From: an uncultured Roseburia sp.
GTDB lineage: Bacteria > Bacillota > Clostridia > Lachnospirales > Lachnospiraceae
Length of the DNA stretch: 58,665 nucleotides
Direction: 5' to 3'
Assembly (NCBI GenBank): GCA_947062675.1
Contig: CAMSQM010000016.1
Span: 1-58,665, forward strand
Under the pieces are notes generated by a model that did no database searches, was not told the DNA's origin, and saw only the letters and a list, made by a program, of their open reading frames with translations. Both the position numbers and the translations under genes were made by a program. Of the stretch, positions 35,130-44,203 are shown in pieces. The number at the start of each line of letters is the position of its first letter. The stretch's first letter is position 1.

Positions 35130-35158
35130 TTGCCGGCGGGCACAAAAACGATTATAAT
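35130..35158 (+). promoter_or_regulatory. Promoter of the WYL regulator gene
   Basis: -35 TTGCCG (35130-35135), spacer 17, -10 TATAAT (35153-35158). Confidence 0.65.
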
Positions 35159-35219
35159 AAATGCTGCCATATAGTGTCAGGATTTTGATGGTATTCTGTT
35201 CTCAGAGGAGGAACCGGCA

Positions 35220-36116
35220 GTGCAGGAAAGCAGATTATTTAAAATTGTGTATTATTTACTTGATAAAGGACAGGCTACCGCTCCGGAATTAGCAGAAAAA
35301 TTTGAAGTATCCGTAAGGACAATTTACAGGGATATTGACGCCCTGAGCAGCGCAGGTGTTCCTGTTTATGCGGAAGCGGGGAGAAACGGCGGCATTCATC
35401 TGATGAATGATTTTGTTCTGGATAAGGCGGTGCTCTCAGCGAAAGAAAAGGAGGAAATTCTGACAGCCCTACAGAGTATCAATTCCATGAACAGTATTGG
35501 CAGCAGTCAGACACTGCAGAAGCTTTCCGCAATATTTAATATGAGTTCGGCAAACTGGCTTGAAGTGGATTTTTCCAGATGGGGCAATAACGGAACTGAC
35601 AATAAGAAATTTGAATTACTGAAATCTGCGGTAATTCATCAAAAGTGCGTAAAAATAACTTATGCCAATTCCTGCGGAGTCACCAGCGAAAGAATTGTCC
35701 AGCCGTTAAAAATGTCATATAAGTCTATGGCGTGGTACTTAAAAGCATATTGTACGGAAAAACAGGATTATCGCATTTTTAAGCTGACCCGCATTATAGA
35801 TTTCGAAATCCTCGCAGACGATTTTTGCAGAAGTTCTTTCCCGGAATCAGATGAAACACCCGGGCAGGCCTGCGATACAATCGTACTGCGTTTCCCGAAA
35901 AATATGTCCTATCGTGTTTATGATGAATTTGATAATGCACAGGTATGCAGGAAAGAAAACGGAGATTTAATTGTATCCGCCAGAATGCCCCGGGATGAAT
36001 GGCTGACCGGGTATCTGCTGTCATTCGGAACGCAGGCAGAGATTATAGAGCCTGCGTATCTGAAAGACATTGTGGCGGAACAGGCAAAGAAAATCTATGA
36101 GAAATATAAATCCTGA
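35220..36116 (+). CDS. WYL-domain transcriptional regulator (YafY type)
   Basis: 298 residues. The N-terminal DeoR-like helix-turn-helix (TAPELAEKFEVSVRTIYRDI) is followed by a WYL ligand-sensing domain (about 135-215; here SMAWYLKAYC) and a WCX C-terminal part. Such regulators bind nucleotides or other small ligands. The start is GTG 35220 with GAGGAGG 8 bases upstream. It precedes the radical SAM gene in the same direction and may regulate it; an inverted repeat lies between them. Confidence 0.88.
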   Translation: MQESRLFKIVYYLLDKGQATAPELAEKFEVSVRTIYRDIDALSSAGVPVYAEAGRNGGIHLMNDFVLDKAVLSAKEKEEILTALQSINSMNSIGSSQTLQKLSAIFNMSSANWLEVDFSRWGNNGTDNKKFELLKSAVIHQKCVKITYANSCGVTSERIVQPLKMSYKSMAWYLKAYCTEKQDYRIFKLTRIIDFEILADDFCRSSFPESDETPGQACDTIVLRFPKNMSYRVYDEFDNAQVCRKENGDLIVSARMPRDEWLTGYLLSFGTQAEIIEPAYLKDIVAEQAKKIYEKYKS

Positions 36117-36127
36117 CACAGGATGTC
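36111..36127. promoter_or_regulatory. Inverted repeat and extended -10 before the radical SAM gene
   Basis: CTGACA CAGGA TGTCAG (36111-36127) is a perfect 6-base inverted repeat. It overlaps the WYL gene's stop region and lies just before TGATATAAT (about 36137-36145), an extended -10. It could be an operator or a short terminator stem. Confidence 0.35.
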
Positions 36128-36221
36128 AGCATATGTGTGATATAATTCGCCTGTAAATTCCAGCTGAGAATGCGGGGGCTGGATACGAAACATAAAAACT
36201 GAAATGCAGGGAGGACATATC

Positions 36222-37115
36222 ATGCACTTCGTGAAAGCAAAAGGGATATTATCCGCTAAAAATGGAATGAATTTATACCGGGGCTGCTCCCACGGGTGCA
36301 TTTACTGTGACTCCAGAAGCAGATGCTATCACATGGAACATGCTTTTGAAGATATCGAAGTAAAAGAAAATGCGATTGAACTGTTAGAGTATGCTCTTAC
36401 TCACAGGCGCAGGAAATGTATGATAAGTACAGGCTCGATGACCGACCCGTATATTCCGCTGGAACTGGAAACAGGAAACCTCAGAAAGGCTCTGCACTTA
36501 ATATATGAACATGGTTTTGGCTTTACAGTCATTACAAAATCAAACCGTATATTGAGGGATCTGGACCTTTTGCAGAAAATAAATGAACAGACAAAATGTG
36601 TTGTGCAAATGACCCTGACTACTTACAGCGAAGATCTGTGCAAAATGATTGAGCCGAATGTAAGTACGACAAGGGAACGCTTTGAAGTACTGAAAAAGCT
36701 GAGGGATTCAGGGATACCGACAGTCGTCTGGCTGACACCTGTTTTGCCGTTTATTAACGATACTGAGGAAAATATTTCCGGTATCCTGGACATGTGTATT
36801 GAAGCAGAGGTTTACGGGGTTATCTGCTTCGGGATGGGACTGACGCTTCGGGAAGGAAACTGGGAGTATTTCTACAGGCAGTCAGACCGGCTGTTCCCCG
36901 GTCTGAAGGAAAAATACATTCGCACATACGGAAATCAGTATGTTGCAGAGAGTCGCAATAACAAAGATCTTATGCGCTTTTTTCACCGGAAATGCGAAGA
37001 AGCCGGGATTGTGCATGACAACGGACAGATATTTAACTACCTGCATTTCTTTGAAGAAAATAGCGCGAATAAACAATTAAGTATCTGGGACTGGAAGCCG
37101 GAGCCGGACGCGTGA
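36222..37115 (+). CDS. Radical SAM protein, SPL-like family
   Basis: 297 residues. The motif GCSHGCIYC (Cys-x3-Cys-x2-Cys) sits near residue 25, after an N-terminus (AKGILSAKNGMNLYRG) typical of the spore-photoproduct-lyase-like radical SAM branch. STGSMTDPYIPLE, ITKSNRILRDLDLL and WLTPVLPFIND fit the barrel. Function is not established for this branch and it is not a canonical SplB. ATG 36222 was chosen for GGGAGG upstream; an ATG six codons earlier lacks a site. Confidence 0.85.
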   Translation: MHFVKAKGILSAKNGMNLYRGCSHGCIYCDSRSRCYHMEHAFEDIEVKENAIELLEYALTHRRRKCMISTGSMTDPYIPLELETGNLRKALHLIYEHGFGFTVITKSNRILRDLDLLQKINEQTKCVVQMTLTTYSEDLCKMIEPNVSTTRERFEVLKKLRDSGIPTVVWLTPVLPFINDTEENISGILDMCIEAEVYGVICFGMGLTLREGNWEYFYRQSDRLFPGLKEKYIRTYGNQYVAESRNNKDLMRFFHRKCEEAGIVHDNGQIFNYLHFFEENSANKQLSIWDWKPEPDA

Positions 37116-37154
37116 AAAAACAACGGGAAACATTTACGGCCCAATATCCATTCA

Positions 37155-37955
37155 CTATCGGTTTTTCCGACCTGCATCTTTCCAGAATTCCTCCAGTGTT
37201 TCATTAAATTCCTGCGGCACATCCATATTAACGCAGTGTCCCGCATTTTCAAAAAAGACCACTTTACAATCGGGCTCACTGCTTTTCCAGGCTTTTACTG
37301 CCTCTGATTCCATTGGAATATCAAATTGTCCGCATCCAATCAGCAAAGGATAATTCCTTCGCCCTGTTTTATACCTGTTTACCATGTTATTTATCGTCGC
37401 CAGAAACATAAAAGACTTTTTGGGAAAGAGTATATTCATGGCGTAAAATTCATCCTGAGCCTGTGAAGTATATGCGGATATTTTCCTGTTTGCTTTTGCA
37501 AACCATTTAACCGAAAAGAGCGCTTTCAGCATCATAAGCGTCTGCTTTGCACCATTTTCTTTTTTTAGTTTTTCGTCAAAATTATTGATGTCATATCCCC
37601 CAAAGCAGGCCAGTGAGCTTACCGCGTCCGGATAGCGGTTCGCAAAATCCTGTGCTAAAACTGCGCCCAGTGAAACACCGGCGATATGTATTTTATCTAT
37701 ATTTTCTGTCTTTAAAATATCAGACAGCCACTCTGACATCTTATCTATCGTGTCACCTTTCTGGGTCCGGACTGACTGTCCGTGGCCGATGATATCAATA
37801 GCCAGAATATTATATTTATTCTCAAAATACTCAAACTGTGTCCTGAACATTTCGTGACTGACGAAAGCGGCGTGGATAAAAAGTATCCATTCGGCCTGCC
37901 CGGTCCTGCTGACAAAATATGTAACCGGCGAACCGGCTGACTTTTTCTGCTTCAT
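37155..37955 (-). CDS. Alpha/beta hydrolase
   Basis: 266 residues of the alpha/beta hydrolase fold. Oxyanion region LFIHAAFVSHE, GHGQS, nucleophile Ser in IAGVSLGAV, and a late Asp and His (GHCVNMDVPQEF). Substrate unknown. Its ATG overlaps the stop of the PadR gene by 4 bases (ATGA), so the pair is translationally coupled and PadR probably controls the hydrolase. Confidence 0.88.
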   Translation of the reverse strand: MKQKKSAGSPVTYFVSRTGQAEWILFIHAAFVSHEMFRTQFEYFENKYNILAIDIIGHGQSVRTQKGDTIDKMSEWLSDILKTENIDKIHIAGVSLGAVLAQDFANRYPDAVSSLACFGGYDINNFDEKLKKENGAKQTLMMLKALFSVKWFAKANRKISAYTSQAQDEFYAMNILFPKKSFMFLATINNMVNRYKTGRRNYPLLIGCGQFDIPMESEAVKAWKSSEPDCKVVFFENAGHCVNMDVPQEFNETLEEFWKDAGRKNR

Positions 37956-38491
37956 TGTTTTTCACTCCTCATTTCATCAAGAAGTTTCTGATACCACCCG
38001 ATATTGAATTTCATAAAATCTCTGCCATACCGTGCCGCCGCAAACTGATAGCGGAGAATGTCCCCGCGTTCATCGGGAACACTGACAGTTTCCGCTTCTC
38101 TGCAAATGGCGTTCAGCGCGTCATACTGCTCTTCCAGATGTGAAATATATTCCTGCAGCCTTCTCTCACGGTTATCTTTTGCTGAAAAACCCATAAAATA
38201 TAATTTTGCCAGTTCAGGATTTTTGCTGCTGTGTATTCCCATTGGCGCCGATACCCACCCGGCAAACTTCTGTTTTCCACTGTCCGTTATGGAATATATC
38301 TTTTTGTACTTTCCATTCTCAACAGCCTCTTCATACTGAATGTATCCGCCACTGATCAGTTTTTTTACGGCAGCCTGTATACTCCCCATACTACTGCTAT
38401 ACATCATATTAAGCCCTTTATCGATCCGTTCATGCAGCTGATAAATTGTTCTGCTGCTCAATAACAGGAGTCCGAGTATAATATTATCCAT
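37952..38491 (-). CDS. PadR-family transcriptional regulator
   Basis: 179 residues. The N-terminal winged helix (ILGLLLLSSRTIYQLHERI, then SMGSIQAAVKKLISGGYI) matches PadR, followed by a C-terminal dimerisation helix region. GGAGGATAT precedes the ATG. A strong promoter with an inverted repeat just downstream suggests autoregulation. Confidence 0.88.
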   Translation of the reverse strand: MDNIILGLLLLSSRTIYQLHERIDKGLNMMYSSSMGSIQAAVKKLISGGYIQYEEAVENGKYKKIYSITDSGKQKFAGWVSAPMGIHSSKNPELAKLYFMGFSAKDNRERRLQEYISHLEEQYDALNAICREAETVSVPDERGDILRYQFAAARYGRDFMKFNIGWYQKLLDEMRSEKQ

Positions 38492-38505
38492 ATATCCTCC
38501 ATTGA

Positions 38506-38553
38506 TGCTATTAGCAATATTACTATTATATCTTTCTTTTCTGAATAAGTCAA
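38506..38553 (-). promoter_or_regulatory. Promoter and operator of padR-hydrolase
   Basis: Minus-strand -35 TTGACT (38548-38553), spacer 17, -10 TATAAT (38525-38530). TGCTATTAGCA (38506-38516) is an inverted repeat just downstream of the -10, at the start of the transcript, where a repressor would block initiation. Confidence 0.7.
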
Positions 38554-38668
38554 TCTATAAATGTGTGTGGACGCCGCTGCCAAAAAACCTCCGGACAAAT
38601 ACATGCTCACAGAAATATGCCTGTTTTACAGGTTATAAGTTCTGTTAAAAATAATCCAAAAGGGCAGA

Positions 38669-38718
38669 TTGACAGAATCGTTTTTGCGCTTTATAATATA
38701 ATCAGCGTTATATAACGC
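38669..38718 (+). promoter_or_regulatory. Promoter and palindromic operator of tetR-CPBP
   Basis: -35 TTGACA (38669-38674), spacer 17, -10 TATAAT (38692-38697), a consensus promoter. GCGTTATATAACGC (38705-38718) is a perfect 14-base palindrome over the start of transcription, a classic TetR-type operator position. Confidence 0.8.
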
Positions 38719-38744
38719 AAATTATTAAACAAAGGGAAAAAGCC

Positions 38745-39317
38745 ATGCCGCCAAAACCTAAAATCACAAAAGAGATGATAACTGACGCCGCCTTTGAGAT
38801 CGCACGCCAGGAAGGAGGGGAAAACATCAACGCAAGGACTGTCGCAAAAAAATTAAATTGTTCCACGCAGCCCGTTATGTACCATTTTGCAACGATTGAG
38901 GAACTGAAAAAGACCGTTTATGCAAAAGCAGACAGTTATCATTCAGCGTATCTGATGAATACTCAGAAACCACAGACGGACATTCTGCTTCAGACAGGGT
39001 TGAATTATATCCGGTTTGCAATTGAAGAACCGCATTTATTCCGTTTTCTTTTCCAGTCAGATTATTTCAGCGGAGTCACTCTGACTGAACTGGCAGATGC
39101 AGAGGAACTTATGCCGGTTCTTTCTGCAATGCAGAGGACAATCGGGGGAAGCATGGCACAAATAAAGGAAATCTTCACAATGATCTGGCTGTTTGCCCAT
39201 GGATATGCCGCCATGACTGCAAACAATTCACTGGAATATAACGGGGAACTTATACAGACTTATCTGGAACGGGCTTACAAAGGCGCCGTATCAGCCGTAC
39301 TGGGAGAAACAAATTGA
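38745..39317 (+). CDS. TetR/AcrR-family transcriptional regulator
   Basis: 190 residues. The N-terminal helix-turn-helix is ARTVAKKLNCSTQPVMYHF; the remainder is an all-helical ligand/dimer domain (about 60-190) with the TetR C-terminal WHG-like pattern. It probably represses its own operon through the palindrome at 38705-38718. AAAGGG precedes the ATG. Confidence 0.9.
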   Translation: MPPKPKITKEMITDAAFEIARQEGGENINARTVAKKLNCSTQPVMYHFATIEELKKTVYAKADSYHSAYLMNTQKPQTDILLQTGLNYIRFAIEEPHLFRFLFQSDYFSGVTLTELADAEELMPVLSAMQRTIGGSMAQIKEIFTMIWLFAHGYAAMTANNSLEYNGELIQTYLERAYKGAVSAVLGETN

Positions 39318-40072
39318 AAAAATTATATGAGAAAAGCGAACTGACCTTTGCAATCGTCTGGATTGTAATTTACTGTGCACTGCAGTCCCTGGCAAATCCA
39401 TTAAATAAACGAACAGGGATTGATTATTCTGCGGGCGCTGTTTTTAGTATACTACAGACAATTATCCTTTTTTCCTTTATCCGGAAAAATAATTTAACGG
39501 AACGGTACGGGCTTTGTAAATCCCGTGTGCCCGCCCGCCGGTTTCTTTATTATGTGCCGCTGATAATCTTAGCCACGGGAAATCTCTGGAACGGTGTCGC
39601 TTTCAACAATCCGTTGGCGGATACCGTCTGCCGTATTGTCTGTATGCTCTGTGTCGGATTTTTAGAGGAAGTGATATTCAGAGGTCTGCTATTCAGGGCG
39701 ATCGCAAAAGATAGTATAAAATCTGCCGTTATTATCTCTGGCGTAACCTTTGGCGCAGGTCATATAATAAATTTATTCAACGGTAGCGGAATGGACCTGG
39801 TAAACAATCTGTGTCAGATCTGCTTTGCGACCGCGGCAGGCTTCCTGCTTGTAACGATATTTTACCGCGGCAAAAGCCTGCTCCCCTGCATTATTACTCA
39901 TTCTTCCATTAACATTCTCAGTACGTTTGCAAACAAGGCTGGAATGACAAGGGAAAAACACATTATTCATGTTCTTATTATGATTGTCCTGACGGTTGCC
40001 TTCACCTTAATTCTCGCAAAGACACTCCCGGAAAGTCAGGGGACAGGCAGGAATGATACGGGGGATCTTTGA
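39314..40072 (+). CDS. CPBP-family intramembrane metalloprotease
   Basis: 252 residues with about seven hydrophobic helices. EEVIFRGLLFR gives the Glu-Glu-x3-Arg motif, GAGHIINLF the first conserved His and THSSINILS the second His/Asn site of the CPBP (Abi) family. The start is TTG at 39314, overlapping the tetR stop (TTGA), with GGGAG 7 bases upstream. Members process prenylated or signalling substrates or give self-immunity to peptides; the role here is unknown. Confidence 0.88.
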   Translation: MKKLYEKSELTFAIVWIVIYCALQSLANPLNKRTGIDYSAGAVFSILQTIILFSFIRKNNLTERYGLCKSRVPARRFLYYVPLIILATGNLWNGVAFNNPLADTVCRIVCMLCVGFLEEVIFRGLLFRAIAKDSIKSAVIISGVTFGAGHIINLFNGSGMDLVNNLCQICFATAAGFLLVTIFYRGKSLLPCIITHSSINILSTFANKAGMTREKHIIHVLIMIVLTVAFTLILAKTLPESQGTGRNDTGDL

Positions 40073-40117
40073 GCAGTTCCCCCGGGATCGCTCCTCCCCC
40101 TCACTTTCTCACCAGCT

Positions 40118-41638
40118 TCAGCGCTTTCCCTCCCTGATCTCGTCGAGAATCTCCGCGACCGCCTCACGCTCATCAAAGTGGTATTTCACCCCTTTAATTT
40201 CCTGATAGTCCTCATGCCCTTTGCCGAGCAGTACAATCATATCGCCCGGCTGCGCATTTACCATACAGTGCGCGATCGCCTCTTTCCGGTCATCAATCTC
40301 TATAAATGTTCCGCCGCTCTTCGCAAGCCCCACCCGGATATCCCTGTTAATATCGCGGATTTCCTCGCTTCTCGGATTATCGCAGGTGAGAACGCACAGG
40401 TCGGCCAGCTCCCCTGTGACTTCACCCATATCATATCTGCGGAGCTTTGAGCGGTCTCCCCCGCCCCCATAAACGCAGATCAGACGTTTCGGGTGATATT
40501 CCAGCAGCGTGTTCAGGACACTGCGCGTGCTGACCTCGTTATGAGCGTAATCGATGATCAGATAATAATCCTTTGATACCGGGAGCATCTCGACGCGCCC
40601 TTTCACCTGCACTTTCGCGAGACCCGCCAGAATAGCCTCCCCGGAAATTCCGGCCAGATGACAGACGAGCATTGTGACCATGGAATTATAGACCGAAAAC
40701 CGCCCCGGAATATGGACCTTCACCGCGCAGTCCATACAGCCCCTGACATAAAACCGCATCCCCAGTCTGCCGTCCTCCCGGATAAAACCGATGTCATATG
40801 CCAGCAGATCCACATCCGCAGTTTCATTCCCTTCAGCCGCCGAAGAATCCGTCCCGTTTTCCACCGAAAATGTCCGCAGCTGGCAGGTATGGCCTTTCAG
40901 CACTTCTCTCCAGTGCTCATCGTCCACATTCACAATTCCCGTCCTGCACTGGCGGAACAAAAGACTCTTGCATTCAAGATATTCTTCAAATGAATCATGC
41001 TCCGCGGGCCCGATATGGTCAGGTGAAAGGTTCGTGAACACGCCGTAGTCAAAGACAATCCCGGCTGTCCTGTCCAGTTTGAGTCCCTGGGAGGATACCT
41101 CCATCACGACATACTCACAGCCCTCCTCGACCATGGCGGCAAACATCCGGTGAATCTCATAGGATTCCGGCGTCGTATTTTTTGAGGGAATCAGCCTGTC
41201 CCCGACCGCGACACCGATTGTCCCGATCAGCCCGGTTTTCTTTCCCGCCATCTCAAGAACACTTTTAATCATGTAGGTGGTAGTCGTCTTGCCTTTTGTT
41301 CCGGTCAGGCCGATCGTGATCAGCTTCCGGTCCGGATAGCCAAAAAGTGCCGCCGACATCAGGGCGAGCGCATACCTTGCCGATGCCACCTTCAGTACCG
41401 TGACCGTCTCCGGAATCCGGGCCGCTTCCTCCTCCCGCTCCAGCACAATCACGGAAGCACCCTTTTCCACCGCGTCCGGAATATATCTGTGCCCGTCCGT
41501 GACAGCCCCGACCATGCAGACAAACATCGTCTCTTTTGCAAGTTTCCTCGAATCGTAGATAATATCCCGGACCTCCGTCTGAAGACTGCCCTTCAGACAG
41601 ACATATTCCAGCTCCCGGCATAATTGTTCCAGTTTCAT
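40118..41638 (-). CDS. murE: UDP-MurNAc-tripeptide synthetase, meso-diaminopimelate type
   Basis: 506 residues. It adds the third residue to the peptidoglycan stem peptide. The ATP loop is GLTGTKGKTTTTYM; the Asp-Asn-Pro-Arg motif (DNPRSEEI) marks meso-diaminopimelate rather than lysine as substrate. ATG 41638 has GAGGAAGAA upstream. It follows dapF, which makes that substrate, by 47 bases. Confidence 0.95.
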   Translation of the reverse strand: MKLEQLCRELEYVCLKGSLQTEVRDIIYDSRKLAKETMFVCMVGAVTDGHRYIPDAVEKGASVIVLEREEEAARIPETVTVLKVASARYALALMSAALFGYPDRKLITIGLTGTKGKTTTTYMIKSVLEMAGKKTGLIGTIGVAVGDRLIPSKNTTPESYEIHRMFAAMVEEGCEYVVMEVSSQGLKLDRTAGIVFDYGVFTNLSPDHIGPAEHDSFEEYLECKSLLFRQCRTGIVNVDDEHWREVLKGHTCQLRTFSVENGTDSSAAEGNETADVDLLAYDIGFIREDGRLGMRFYVRGCMDCAVKVHIPGRFSVYNSMVTMLVCHLAGISGEAILAGLAKVQVKGRVEMLPVSKDYYLIIDYAHNEVSTRSVLNTLLEYHPKRLICVYGGGGDRSKLRRYDMGEVTGELADLCVLTCDNPRSEEIRDINRDIRVGLAKSGGTFIEIDDRKEAIAHCMVNAQPGDMIVLLGKGHEDYQEIKGVKYHFDEREAVAEILDEIREGKR

Positions 41639-41685
41639 TTCTTCCTCTTTTCCGTGTCCGGACGGCCCGCACACTCCCGGCATTT

Positions 41686-42537
41686 TTATCGTAAAATGTG
41701 AGATACATCAAGATCCGCCTCAAATACGGTATGGGACGGCCCTGTCATAAAAAGATGATCCGACGCCCCGTCCCACTCGATCTGCAGCGGGCCGCCGATC
41801 TGTTCCACGGTCACTTTCCGGTCCAGCCGGCCCGTGAGTACGCCCGCCACCACGGCAGTCGCACAGCCGGTGCCGCAGCCGATCGTCTCCCCCGTGCCGC
41901 GCTCCCATTCCCGTATTCTGATGTAATCCCTCTTAAGGAACTCGGCAAACGTCACATTGGTTTTATTGGGAAACAGCGACGTCATGTGTTCTATCGTCTT
42001 CCCGTATTTTTCCACGTCCAGCTCCGCGACCGAATCCACATACATCACACAGTGCGGATTGCCCCAGGAGACCGCCGTGATTTTAAATATCCGGTCCAGC
42101 ACCGCAACGTCCTGATCAATAAAGTCCTCCCTGTCCGTACAGACCGGAATCACACCGGAGGAGAGTCCGGGCTTACCTATATCTGCCCGGATATTGGTCA
42201 CCAGGCCATCCTCCACCGTCAGTGTCAGATGCTTCATTCCGCCGAGCGTCTCGATCACGAGCTCCGTCCGGTCTGTCAGGCGGTGATCATACACATACTT
42301 CCCGACGCTGCGCAGCGCATTTCCGCACATCTCCCCCTCCGTGCCGTCCGGATTGAACATCCGCATTTTAAAATCCCCCCGCCCGGAAGAACAGATCAGC
42401 ACCATCCCGTCCGAACCGACGGCAAAATGCCGGTCGCTGACATACCGCGCCAGCTCCGGCAGATTCCGCAGCTCCTGGTGAATCGCATCAATATAGACAT
42501 AATCGTTCCCATATGCCTGCATTTTTGTAAACCGCAT
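41686..42537 (-). CDS. dapF: Diaminopimelate epimerase
   Basis: 283 residues. It converts LL- to meso-diaminopimelate for cell wall and lysine. The two catalytic cysteines are in EMCGNALRSVGKYV and GCGTGCATAVVAG. AAAGGAG precedes the ATG. Paired with murE. Confidence 0.96.
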   Translation of the reverse strand: MRFTKMQAYGNDYVYIDAIHQELRNLPELARYVSDRHFAVGSDGMVLICSSGRGDFKMRMFNPDGTEGEMCGNALRSVGKYVYDHRLTDRTELVIETLGGMKHLTLTVEDGLVTNIRADIGKPGLSSGVIPVCTDREDFIDQDVAVLDRIFKITAVSWGNPHCVMYVDSVAELDVEKYGKTIEHMTSLFPNKTNVTFAEFLKRDYIRIREWERGTGETIGCGTGCATAVVAGVLTGRLDRKVTVEQIGGPLQIEWDGASDHLFMTGPSHTVFEADLDVSHILR

Positions 42538-42584
42538 CTTTTCCGCTCCTTTATCCCGTACTCCGCCGCACTGCCGTCTTCCCT

Positions 42585-43769
42585 CTACGCGTTCATAGCG
42601 CGGTCCAGATCAGCGATAATATCCTCCGCGTGCTCGATTCCGACAGACATTCTCAGAAAACAGTCCGTGATACCCAGCTTTTCCTTGACATCTTTTGGCG
42701 TGTCCTCGTGTGTCTGTGTGGTCGGATACGTGATCAGCGTCTCCGTTCCGCCAAGACTTTCCGCAAACATAATCATATCCACACCCTTTAAGATCTTTTT
42801 CACGGTCTCAAAACTGTCCACCGTAAAAGAAATCATGCCGCCGTATCCGGTCGTCTGCTTTTTTGTGACCGCATAATCCGCGTGATCCTCAAAGCCGACA
42901 TAATATACTTTCCGGATCTTCGGCTGCGTGCGGAGCCACTGCGCCACTTTCCCGGCATTTTCATTGTGCCTGTCCATGCGCACCGGCAGCGTCTTGATGC
43001 CGCGCAGCACCAGCCAGCTGTCAAGCGGCGCGAGCTGGCTTCCGTGGGATTTAATGTGCACATGAATTTTATCCGCTATCTCCTGATTGTCCTTCACCAC
43101 GACGATGCCGGACACCGTGTCGTTATGTCCCCCCAGATATTTTGTCGAGCTGTGGGTGACAATGTCCGCGCCAAGCTCCAGCGGCTTCTGAAAATACGGC
43201 GTAAGAAATGTGTTGTCCACCACCGTCAGCGCCCCGTGCGCCTTAGCCATTTCCGCGATCGCTGCGATATCGGCCACCTTCATCATCGGATTGGTCGGCG
43301 TCTCGACGAAAAACATCTTCGTCTCAGGCCGGATGGCCGCCCTCACCTCATTAAGGTCGGACATCTCCACATAAGTGTGTTCAATTCCATATTTCCCAAA
43401 TACATCCCCGATAATACGGAAGGTACCCCCGTAAATATCATCGGTGAGAATCACATGATCCCCGGGATTTAACAGCGAAAATACCGCCATATTTGCCGCC
43501 TGTCCGCTGGAAAACGCAAATCCCTTTATTCCGCCCTCAAGAATCGCCATTGTCCGCTCAAGCTCCTGCCTCGTCGGATTCTCCAGACGGCTGTACGCAA
43601 AGCCGGTCGTCGTGCCCAGCTCCGGATGCCGGAACGTCGCCGCCTGGAATACCGGCATACTCACCGCCCCGGTCAGCGGCTCTGTCCCGAGTGCACCGTG
43701 AACCGCCTTCGATTCAAAGTGCAGATTTTCTTTTGTATCATAATCCGTGTAATTGCTGAAATTCTTCAT
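42585..43769 (-). CDS. Cys/Met metabolism PLP-dependent enzyme (cystathionine gamma-synthase or lyase type)
   Basis: 394 residues. Typical of the MetB/MetC/MccB family: SRLENPTRQELE near residue 60, the PLP-binding Lys in SSTKYLGGHND near 210, and a C-terminal RMSVGIEHAEDIIADL. It may make or split cystathionine, or act as a methionine gamma-lyase; sequence alone does not settle which. GGAAGG precedes the ATG. No S-box or T-box riboswitch is recognisable upstream. Confidence 0.9.
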   Translation of the reverse strand: MKNFSNYTDYDTKENLHFESKAVHGALGTEPLTGAVSMPVFQAATFRHPELGTTTGFAYSRLENPTRQELERTMAILEGGIKGFAFSSGQAANMAVFSLLNPGDHVILTDDIYGGTFRIIGDVFGKYGIEHTYVEMSDLNEVRAAIRPETKMFFVETPTNPMMKVADIAAIAEMAKAHGALTVVDNTFLTPYFQKPLELGADIVTHSSTKYLGGHNDTVSGIVVVKDNQEIADKIHVHIKSHGSQLAPLDSWLVLRGIKTLPVRMDRHNENAGKVAQWLRTQPKIRKVYYVGFEDHADYAVTKKQTTGYGGMISFTVDSFETVKKILKGVDMIMFAESLGGTETLITYPTTQTHEDTPKDVKEKLGITDCFLRMSVGIEHAEDIIADLDRAMNA

Positions 43770-43974
43770 AAGACACTCATTCCTTCCGATTTCTGATTAC
43801 CAGTTGCTCTCCATATCCCAATTATAATCGACACTTTTTAAAATATATACCCGTCCAGTGCTTTCTATATTGCAGATTGTGCTTTTATCCGGAATGAAAA
43901 CTTAGTTATACATTTGCAATTCGTCGAATATTGTCGTCATACGAAAAAACCTTCCTTTTTCCTACAAATGTTTG

Positions 43975-44003
43975 TTGACATTTCGCCACAAATCGCCTAC
44001 TAT
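43975..44003 (+). promoter_or_regulatory. Promoter of the small coiled-coil gene
   Basis: -35 TTGACA (43975-43980), spacer 17, -10 TACTAT (43998-44003). About 40-50 bases upstream are CGTCGAA (43922-43928) and TGTCGTC (43932-43938), each close to the 0A box TGTCGAA. Confidence 0.65.
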
Positions 44004-44038
44004 CTGTGTATGACATATTCAAGCGAAGGGTTGATTGC

Positions 44039-44185
44039 ATGAACTACGAATACGAAGTGGAAATAAGGCGTTTAACCAAAGAAAATGATAATTTCCGCAA
44101 AATTATCAAAACTCAGCAGAATACCATTAACCGGCTGGTCGATCACTTCATTCTCGGCAGGAAGAACAGACCGCCACAGAAATAA
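44039..44185 (+). CDS. Small coiled-coil protein, unknown
   Basis: 48 residues (MNYEYEVEIRRLTKEN at the start, basic tail). Heptad-like spacing of Ile, Leu and Val suggests a short coiled coil. GAAGGG lies 8 bases before the ATG. It has its own consensus promoter and terminator, which makes it a real gene despite its size. It is not a clear Spo0E-type phosphatase, as the SxxLDxLI motif is absent. Confidence 0.65.
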   Translation: MNYEYEVEIRRLTKENDNFRKIIKTQQNTINRLVDHFILGRKNRPPQK

Positions 44186-44203
44186 CCTTATTTATTCAGA
44201 AAA

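Noticed and set aside
34153..40117. Attachment-site repeat of the tRNA-Thr 3' end
   Set aside because: I looked for a second copy of the T-arm and acceptor end near the right boundary and saw none, and there is no integrase gene.
43770..44038. S-box or T-box riboswitch before the Cys/Met PLP gene
   Set aside because: No recognisable kink-turn, specifier loop or terminator/antiterminator pair on the minus strand.
44039..44185. Small protein as a Spo0E-type phosphatase
   Set aside because: The SxxLDxLI motif is missing, so only a coiled coil can be claimed.
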